Source: Spongiivirga sp046524175 (lineage in GTDB: Bacteria; Bacteroidota; Bacteroidia; Flavobacteriales; Flavobacteriaceae). Taken from it: a DNA stretch of 64,000 nt. This document shows, piece by piece, positions 58,757 to 64,000 of the stretch. Under the pieces are notes generated by a model, which searched no databases, was not told the origin of the DNA, and saw only the letters and a program-made list of their open reading frames with translations. Made by a program: the position numbers and the translations under genes. Positions within the stretch are counted from its first letter, which is position 1. Each line of letters opens with the position of its first letter. The stretch is taken from the NCBI RefSeq assembly GCF_046524175.1, contig NZ_JBEFZF010000011.1, forward strand, positions 18,695 through 82,694, written 5' to 3'.

Positions 58757-59944
58757 ATGCTTTTTACCTTTCCGAACTTTAATTTGTATAGCACACCTTT
58801 ATTAATACTGGTATTACAAGGCTTGTTGTTCAGCTTTTTGTTATTTAGAAGGTTTTTTCAGCAACGCTATCTATCTGATCTTTTTTTAGCATGTATTTTA
58901 CTAATTACCTGTTATCACCGTACTAGCTATACTATTGGTTTTATGGATTGGTATGATACATTTCGAAATACAAAGATCAATTATTGGTTAGCTCCTTTAC
59001 AGCTAATTTTTGCACCCTGTCTTTATTTCTATGTAAGATCGGTTACAAATGCAAATTTTAAACTCACCAAAAAGCATATATGGCATTTTGTTCCGGGTAT
59101 TGTTTTTCTTATTTACCGGTATGGGATTTTTATTTACGATGCACAACAACCGGGATTTGCTGATACTCAAAATGGAGTGCTGTTTGAAGGATTTCACTTC
59201 AAATACATCAACCCCTTGTATTTTATAGTATCTAATTTTCAATTGCTATTATATTTCGCATTCTCCTTTCAGTTGTATTTTGCCCATCGTAAACATATTC
59301 AACACTATTTTTCAAACACTTACAAATTGGAGTTGAATTGGCTGCGAAATTTCCTTTTTGTGTACGCGTTTTTGTTTCTATATGGTGTCACTCAAGATCT
59401 TATAGATAGCAGTATGTTTAATTTAACATGGACCCAAGAGTGGTGGTATCACTTTATTTCGGCGATTGTGATTATTTATGTTGGCATAAAAGGGTATTTT
59501 ACCAAAACAGATACACTGTCTAAACTAAAGTTTAGTATACAAGAAGTCGCTGTTCCCGAAAAACGTAATAATATTGTTTCAACTTCTGAAGTGTCGAATG
59601 AAATAATCAATAGAAAAAAACTGTTGGATATCTATATGACTGATGAAAAGCCATACTTAAACCCAGATATTAATTTAATTGAGTTAGCAGAAAAAGTAAG
59701 GTTGACACGGGCGCAACTCTCTGAGGTCATCAATGTAGGGTATGGCAATAATTTTAATGACTTTATCAATAAATATCGTGTAGATGCTGTGCAGCAAATG
59801 ATTGAAAACGGAAAGCATGAGCAATTATCACTGCTTGGTATTGCTTATGAGTGTGGCTTTAATAGCAAGGCTACTTTTAACAGGGTTTTCAAGAAATTTA
59901 CTCAGATTTCTCCAACTGAATTTGCTAAGACCATAAGTGCTTAA
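58757..59944 (+). CDS. Membrane-anchored AraC family transcriptional regulator
   Basis: 395 residues from the ATG at 58757 (the TTG at 58721 lies in the terminator). Seven hydrophobic segments fill residues about 5-255, and the C-terminal 100 residues are an AraC-type DNA-binding domain: EKVRLTRAQLSEVINVGYGNNFNDFINKYRVDAVQQMIENG, then LGIAYECGFNSKATFNRVFKKFTQISPTEF. Members of this type sense a signal in the membrane and control nearby genes. The DoxX operon starts 121 bases later and has a 7-bp inverted repeat in its leader. Confidence 0.9.
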   Translation: MLFTFPNFNLYSTPLLILVLQGLLFSFLLFRRFFQQRYLSDLFLACILLITCYHRTSYTIGFMDWYDTFRNTKINYWLAPLQLIFAPCLYFYVRSVTNANFKLTKKHIWHFVPGIVFLIYRYGIFIYDAQQPGFADTQNGVLFEGFHFKYINPLYFIVSNFQLLLYFAFSFQLYFAHRKHIQHYFSNTYKLELNWLRNFLFVYAFLFLYGVTQDLIDSSMFNLTWTQEWWYHFISAIVIIYVGIKGYFTKTDTLSKLKFSIQEVAVPEKRNNIVSTSEVSNEIINRKKLLDIYMTDEKPYLNPDINLIELAEKVRLTRAQLSEVINVGYGNNFNDFINKYRVDAVQQMIENGKHEQLSLLGIAYECGFNSKATFNRVFKKFTQISPTEFAKTISA

Positions 59945-59970
59945 ATCCCTTTTTGTTCAAAATAAGACGG

Positions 59971-59987
59971 CTCAAATCGTATTTGAG
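59971..59987. promoter_or_regulatory. 7-bp inverted repeat between AraC and DoxX genes
   Basis: CTCAAAT (59971-59977), CGT, ATTTGAG (59981-59987). It lies 79 bases before the DoxX ATG. It has no T-tract and may be an operator for the upstream AraC regulator. Confidence 0.45.
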
Positions 59988-60065
59988 ACGACTTAATACG
60001 CTTTGAAGCGCGCAACTTGATGTTGTTTGGCAATTTTGTCATGTCAAATCAAAACAACAATCAAG

Positions 60066-60551
60066 ATGAAAAAACTATTCTTAAAATTAATAGCGCCAGT
60101 AACACAAACACATTGGTCTGCCGACTTACTTTTTGCCGTAATACGATTTATATGCGGAATGCTATTAGCACTAAGTTTTGGTGCTGATAAATTTGGAATG
60201 CCATGGACTCCCGAGGGTCAAAATTTAGATCTTTTCGAAGTTTCTGCTTGGTTTCCTGAAGATGTTGCATCATACGGTGGCATCTTCGCGTTAGCTCCTA
60301 TTTTCTTTGCCTGGATGGGTGCGTTTAGTGAGGCAGTTGGGGGGCTTTTTCTAGCCTTTGGACTTAAAACAAGAATTGCATCATTCTTAATAATGTGCAC
60401 GATGTTGGTCGCCATTTTTATGCAAAAATGGGGGCAAGGTACTTGGGGAATGCTCCCCGCCATGAGCTTTTTATGGGTGTCTATTTATAACCTGTTTTTA
60501 GGTTCAGGTAGATTTGGTATTGACTATCTGATCACCAGAAAAATGAAGTAA
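60066..60551 (+). CDS. DoxX family membrane protein
   Basis: 161 residues from the ATG at 60066 (the longer ORF start adds a stretch through the promoter). Four membrane helices are visible, with DLLFAVIRFICGMLLALSFGADKFGMPW near 14-41, LAPIFFAWMGAFSEAVGGLFLAFGLKTRIASFLIMCTML near 77-115 and the closing GSGRFGIDYLITRK. This is the DoxX/DoxD pattern; such proteins are linked to redox homeostasis in some bacteria. It starts an operon with the two following exported proteins. Confidence 0.9.
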   Translation: MKKLFLKLIAPVTQTHWSADLLFAVIRFICGMLLALSFGADKFGMPWTPEGQNLDLFEVSAWFPEDVASYGGIFALAPIFFAWMGAFSEAVGGLFLAFGLKTRIASFLIMCTMLVAIFMQKWGQGTWGMLPAMSFLWVSIYNLFLGSGRFGIDYLITRKMK

Positions 60552-60574
60552 TCAATCAAATAAAACCAAAGAAA

Positions 60575-60967
60575 ATGAAAACAAAAATGATATTAATCCT
60601 GATTGCAGCGACTTTTTTAGGGAGTTGTGTACAAGAAGAACATTTAAAAACAGTGACTTTTAAAGTAGATGTAAACGGTATTGAAAATGTACAAAAAGTT
60701 GGCCTAAGAGGGCAAATGACGGATCCTTCATGGCAAGTAACTGTGCCAATGACAGATGATAATAATGATGGTATTTATGAGGTTACCTTATCTAAGAAAA
60801 CTGCCATCAATGGGTTTGAATTCAAGTTTTTGAAAAATGAAGAGGATTATGAGCTATCTGGCCAAAATAATCGAATAATTCAACTAGAGTATAAGCCCGA
60901 AACTATAGTTTATGAGGCAATATTCAATAAGCCTGAAGGGAAACAAAAGCGTTTAGAAAATAAATAA
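60575..60967 (+). CDS. Lipoprotein with glycogen-binding-like (CBM48/AMPK) fold
   Basis: 130 residues. Lipobox FLGSC gives Cys18. The mature part has VTFKVDVNGIENVQKVGLRGQMTDPSWQVTVPMTDDNNDGIYEVTL (about 26-71) and EFKFLKNEEDYELSGQNNRIIQL. This is the pattern of starch- or glycogen-binding domains (V-x-LRG..W...M.D...DG.YE). Binding to carbohydrate is inferred from fold only. It follows DoxX by 23 bases. Confidence 0.7.
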   Translation: MKTKMILILIAATFLGSCVQEEHLKTVTFKVDVNGIENVQKVGLRGQMTDPSWQVTVPMTDDNNDGIYEVTLSKKTAINGFEFKFLKNEEDYELSGQNNRIIQLEYKPETIVYEAIFNKPEGKQKRLENK

Positions 60968-60991
60968 TCAATCAATTTAAAAATCAAAAAA

Positions 60992-61879
60992 ATGAGAAAA
61001 CAGTTTATTGTAATGGCATGTATGTTAGCAGGAGTACTAACACACGCACAAATAAAGGGAAACAAGATTGTTGAAACCAGAACGGTAAACGTGGCAGGAT
61101 TAGCCAATCTTGAAGTGGAGTTATATGCTAAAGTAGAAATTGATCAAAATGCTAATGAGGTAATGACCATTACGGCAGATAGCAATCTGCTGGATTTAAT
61201 AGATACTGAAATAGTCGACGGTAAAATGATCCTAGCTCAAAAAGAATGGATTCAACCTTCAACAGATATTATTATCAAGATTGGAATGCCGAATTTGAAA
61301 AGAGTTCAGGTTGGGGTTCACGAAACAGTAATTATTAATAATCTAACCAATAATGATGCGAGTTTAACTGCTTTAATTGGTGGTATTATCGTTAGTGGTA
61401 ATGTGAATAGTGTAGGGATTGGTGCAGAAAATGGCATTATTGATGCTAAAGATTTAAAAGCTAAAGAGGTAATATTAAATATCTGGGGTCGCGGCAAAGC
61501 GACAGTGAATGCTACCGAAGTTTTAGATAATACACTAAGTGCCGATGCTAGATTGGTTTTGGTTAATCAACCCAAAAAGATAAGGGGGAGCAGTGTAAAA
61601 AAGGCGATTTCAAAGGCCGATCCTAAGAAAAATGATGCTATAAAATACATTAATATTAAGATCAAGAATAACTCTTTAAGTAGAAATCATTTTGTAGTGG
61701 TGGGACCAAAACCAGATGGAAATACATTTAGTTATGGTTTCCCAATGATGCCTGGTGCCACGAAAAAAGAACGTTGGACTACAGGTACCAAGGTGTACAA
61801 AAAGAATAAAATAGGAAGAAAACTTCTGGTAACGCTGACAGCTGCTAATGAAGATACAGTGGTCAAACTTTTTGACTAA
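60992..61879 (+). CDS. GIN domain (DUF2807) exported protein
   Basis: 295 residues. Signal peptide of about 19 residues (MLAGVLTHAQ), then the GIN beta-helix: VNVAGLANLEVELYAKVEIDQNANEVMTITADSNLL, IVDGKMILAQKE, and VIINNLTNNDASLTALIGGIIVSGNVNSVGIGAENGIIDAKDLKA. A C-terminal part of about 90 residues (from about 205) is basic and less known. GIN proteins are envelope-associated adhesin-like beta-solenoids. It closes the DoxX operon. Confidence 0.8.
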   Translation: MRKQFIVMACMLAGVLTHAQIKGNKIVETRTVNVAGLANLEVELYAKVEIDQNANEVMTITADSNLLDLIDTEIVDGKMILAQKEWIQPSTDIIIKIGMPNLKRVQVGVHETVIINNLTNNDASLTALIGGIIVSGNVNSVGIGAENGIIDAKDLKAKEVILNIWGRGKATVNATEVLDNTLSADARLVLVNQPKKIRGSSVKKAISKADPKKNDAIKYINIKIKNNSLSRNHFVVVGPKPDGNTFSYGFPMMPGATKKERWTTGTKVYKKNKIGRKLLVTLTAANEDTVVKLFD

Positions 61880-61896
61880 AATCTAATCTGAAAGAT

Positions 61897-61928
61897 AATC
61901 CTTCGAAACTTTGGTGTCGGAGGATTTC
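61897..61928. terminator. Terminator-like hairpin between convergent genes
   Basis: AATCCTTCG (61897-61905) pairs with CGGAGGATT (61918-61926) with one G-T wobble. The T-tract after it is short (TTTC overlapping), so efficiency is doubtful. It could serve the GIN gene and, in reverse, the PAP2 gene. Confidence 0.4.
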
Positions 61929-61934
61929 TTGTGG

Positions 61935-62768
61935 TTAAAAAGTAATATTCACCCCAATTTGACCTGGACCAAAACTTAAATTCCAACTAAGCTTTTTGGT
62001 GTCATTATTGTATTTTTCATCATACTTACGGTCAAGGTATTTGTCAACTGACTCAACAATAAAAACACTCATGACAGCACTTATTGCCACATCGGTTAAC
62101 CAATGTTGCTCATTTAAAAGTCTCGATAATCCCGGGATGGTTCCCATGGTGATAAAACCGGCTTTTACCCACGGATTTTTAAACTGTTTCGCAGCAGCAT
62201 AGGCTATAGTTAATCCCATAACCATATGACCAGAGGGGAAAGAGCGTAAACCAGATTCTCCACCAAAAGGTTGAAAATAGTTTTTACCAAGCTCAGTTGT
62301 TGGACGGGCTCTACCCGCCAATGTTTTTGTCAATTGTTGTAAAAAGCCCGCAGCTGTAGCAGAACTCATCATTAATACTCCAGTACGTCTTAATTTTTCA
62401 TTTTTGGTAAACAATCCCACCAAGTAAACGCTACCTGTAAATGCATAATTATTTTGCGGATTTCCAAAATACCAGCCAAATTCGCGAATCGGTTTAGGAA
62501 CATCTTCTTCGAGGTCCGCAAAGAAAGTTCTGGCTTCATCATCTATTAAATATAAGGCTCCTGAACCTGCCACTAACAAACCAAAGTTTCTAAATTGAGG
62601 CCCTTTCCAATAAAGGGGTCTGCTATATGCGTAACCGACACCTCCAAATACATTACCCATATCGTAAGTAAATGTTTGCCAGCCATTACGTTTGTTAACT
62701 ACGAAAGAATCATTTTGAGAAAAAGCAAACGAGCTTATCAAAATGGTAAATAATAAGATCTTTTTCAT
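61935..62768 (-). CDS. PAP2 family phosphatase
   Basis: 277 residues from the ATG at 62768, which gives a clear signal peptide (MKKILLFTILISSFAFSQ); a longer start at 62816 would overlap the HDAC-like gene. The acid phosphatase motifs are KTLAGRARP, PSGHM and SRLLNEQHWLTD (His then Asp), in the order typical of PAP2 lipid phosphatases. The C-terminal residues are beta-rich and end in INVTF, which suggests an outer membrane barrel-like end. It is expected to act on lipid phosphates in the periplasm. Confidence 0.86.
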   Translation of the reverse strand: MKKILLFTILISSFAFSQNDSFVVNKRNGWQTFTYDMGNVFGGVGYAYSRPLYWKGPQFRNFGLLVAGSGALYLIDDEARTFFADLEEDVPKPIREFGWYFGNPQNNYAFTGSVYLVGLFTKNEKLRRTGVLMMSSATAAGFLQQLTKTLAGRARPTTELGKNYFQPFGGESGLRSFPSGHMVMGLTIAYAAAKQFKNPWVKAGFITMGTIPGLSRLLNEQHWLTDVAISAVMSVFIVESVDKYLDRKYDEKYNNDTKKLSWNLSFGPGQIGVNITF

Positions 62769-62775
62769 AAGTAGG

Positions 62776-63678
62776 TCAAAAATACAATTCTTGAGCCAGA
62801 CGAAAGGTATTGGCATGGGCTTCTATGATAGTTTTAATGGTAGGCGAATAACCACCGCCCATGCTACATTGTACCGGGATGTGATTTTTAATGCATTGCT
62901 CTAAAACGAATCGGTCACGTTCCTTGCAACCCCTAATACTCATCCCTAAGGTGCCCAGTTTGTCAGAAGCCAAAATATCAACTCCACATAGATAAAATAT
63001 AAAATCAGGCCGTTGTTCTTTAATAAGTTTAGGTACTATTTCTTTTAGGATGGATAGATAAGTGCGGTCATCAGCCTTTTTATGTAGGGCAATATCAAGA
63101 TCACTTTTTTCTTTTTTGAAGGGATAATTTGATGCGCCATGCATGGAGAAAGTGAACACCTGTGGATTGTTTTGAAAAATTTCAGCTGTACCATTACCCT
63201 GATGTACATCAAGATCAACAATGAGAATTTTTGATGCTAATTGATTATCTAGTAGATATTGTGCTGCAATAGCCTGATCGTTTAGTAAACAAAAGGCCTC
63301 GCCACGGTTAGTATAAGCATGGTGGGTACCACCAGCAATATTCATGGCAATACCATTTTCTAAGGCAAACATAGAGCCTTTTATCGTCCCGTCTGCAATA
63401 ATAATTTCTCTCTTGACTAAGTCTTCGGAAAGCGGGAATCCGATTTTGCGAGCCGCTTTTTTAGTTAAGCTAAGTTCTTTTAGGTCTTTGTAATAGCTAC
63501 TATCGTGCACTCGAAGAATAAGATGATCAGCCGGAACCGCCGGCTGGAAAAAATTTTCTTCTTCGCAAGTCCCTTCGTGAATTAGTTGTTTTGGAAGTAG
63601 ATCATATTTAATCATCGGAAATCGATGTCCTTCAGGTAGTGGATGTTTGTAAATAGGATGATAAGCTATTTTAAGCAT
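62776..63678 (-). CDS. Histone deacetylase family protein (acetylpolyamine/AcuC-like)
   Basis: 300 residues. Zinc-dependent class II-like deacetylase: GTHHAYTNRGEAFCLLNDQAIAAQYLL (about 116-142), LIVDLDVHQGNGTAEIF (about 151-167, the metal Asp-x-His) and GVDILASDKLGTLGMS near 231-246, then the final GGGYSPT. Bacterial members act on acetyl-polyamines or acetyl-proteins; the substrate here is unknown. The next gene starts 7 bases downstream on the minus strand, so it may be an operon with PAP2. Confidence 0.9.
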   Translation of the reverse strand: MLKIAYHPIYKHPLPEGHRFPMIKYDLLPKQLIHEGTCEEENFFQPAVPADHLILRVHDSSYYKDLKELSLTKKAARKIGFPLSEDLVKREIIIADGTIKGSMFALENGIAMNIAGGTHHAYTNRGEAFCLLNDQAIAAQYLLDNQLASKILIVDLDVHQGNGTAEIFQNNPQVFTFSMHGASNYPFKKEKSDLDIALHKKADDRTYLSILKEIVPKLIKEQRPDFIFYLCGVDILASDKLGTLGMSIRGCKERDRFVLEQCIKNHIPVQCSMGGGYSPTIKTIIEAHANTFRLAQELYF

Positions 63679-64000
63679 TCAAATAAGTAAGGTTACAAAA
63701 ATAATGATAACAGCTGACTGCTTGGTTATGCTGTTTTGCCCTCTTAACTTTTAGTTGATAGTTTTCTTTCAACGTGAAATTTTGTGCTTCTACATATAAT
63801 AATTAGAGAACAGCAAAGAAACTTTCGACTTTATAAAGCCTTATTCCTAGTGGTTTACCGTTTATCGATTTTTTGAATTGGAATATTATTAATTTTTGAT
63901 CGATTTTTCTTACTTTTTATGTATTTAATCGATTAATTATTTATATAATCTATTATTTAACATTATTTTAAGTATTTAATGTTCTTTTCATCGATATATT
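63679..64000 (+). other. 322-base AT-rich end segment without a gene
   Basis: No ORF, promoter or RNA was recognised. From 63860 on it is extremely AT-rich, and the 6-base word ATCGAT recurs four times. It may be the upstream region of a gene beyond the window. Confidence 0.6.

Noticed and set aside
62769..62816. Longer start of the PAP2 gene
   Set aside because: It would hide the signal peptide and overlap the HDAC-like gene.

Overview
The window looks like a chromosomal segment of a marine-type Flavobacteriaceae member (Bacteroidota). The evidence is: low G+C; promoters of the Bacteroidota TTTG-N19/20-TAnnTTTG type; an F-type ATP synthase operon that stops at gamma with beta and epsilon absent; SprE/PorW and bactofilin next to it; and several Bacteroidota-only protein families. 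No rRNA, tRNA, CRISPR array, integrase or transposase was seen.

Region 1 (1-5.9 kb): a partial M23 peptidase, a GH3-type adenylating enzyme, a 372-base spacer with a dispersed structured repeat and an inverted pair of putative operators, then a nucleosidase-like protein, a Wzz-like chain-length protein and mannose-6-phosphate isomerase.

Region 2 (5.9-30.6 kb): a large surface polysaccharide locus. rmlB-rmlA-rmlC-rmlD (dTDP-L-rhamnose), separated by copies of a short palindromic repeat, ends in a C-terminally truncated RmlD. A tightly coupled pseudaminic acid cassette follows: pseB-pseC-pseF-pseG, two tandem formyltransferase-like genes, a PIG-L deacetylase, and pseI. There is no GNAT-type PseH. 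Next come a Wzx flippase, a KpsC/KpsS-like transferase that may add the nonulosonic acid, a Wzy polymerase, an O-antigen-ligase-like protein, an SDR epimerase, a GT4 transferase, gmd and an rmd-like reductase (GDP-D-rhamnose type), an initiating polyprenyl phosphate sugar transferase, ugd-uxs (UDP-GlcA, UDP-xylose) and a second O-antigen-ligase-like protein. The stretch from about 12 to 27 kb is visibly more AT-rich than its flanks, as expected of an exchangeable O-antigen cassette.

Region 3 (30.6-48.4 kb): housekeeping genes. These are purD, small and membrane Bacteroidota proteins, upp, a DUF4254 gene, a GT9 transferase, a PaaE-like reductase, an ABC exporter pair, sprE, bactofilin, and atpZ-(AtpI-like)-atpB-E-F-H-A-G with structured intercistronic spacers and a strong terminator.

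Region 4 (48.4-64 kb): small accessory operons. They include hypothetical lipoproteins, a GNAT, YitT, a VOC protein, a short SSB preceded by five tandem 10-bp units, a 2TM protein, a carotenoid-desaturase-like flavoprotein with an FNR-like tail, and a GXWXG protein. A likely nitric-oxide-responsive operon follows (Rrf2 regulator with three Cys, group III truncated haemoglobin, cupin, lipoprotein) behind a perfect 15-bp inverted repeat. The region ends with a membrane-anchored AraC regulator and a DoxX operon, then PAP2 and HDAC-like genes on the minus strand.

The most interesting candidate system is the pseudaminic acid cassette in which two formyltransferases and a deacetylase take the place of PseH. 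It suggests an N-formylated, possibly di-N-acyl-remodelled, nonulosonic acid on the cell surface. All calls come from reading the sequence and protein families from memory; no database search was run.
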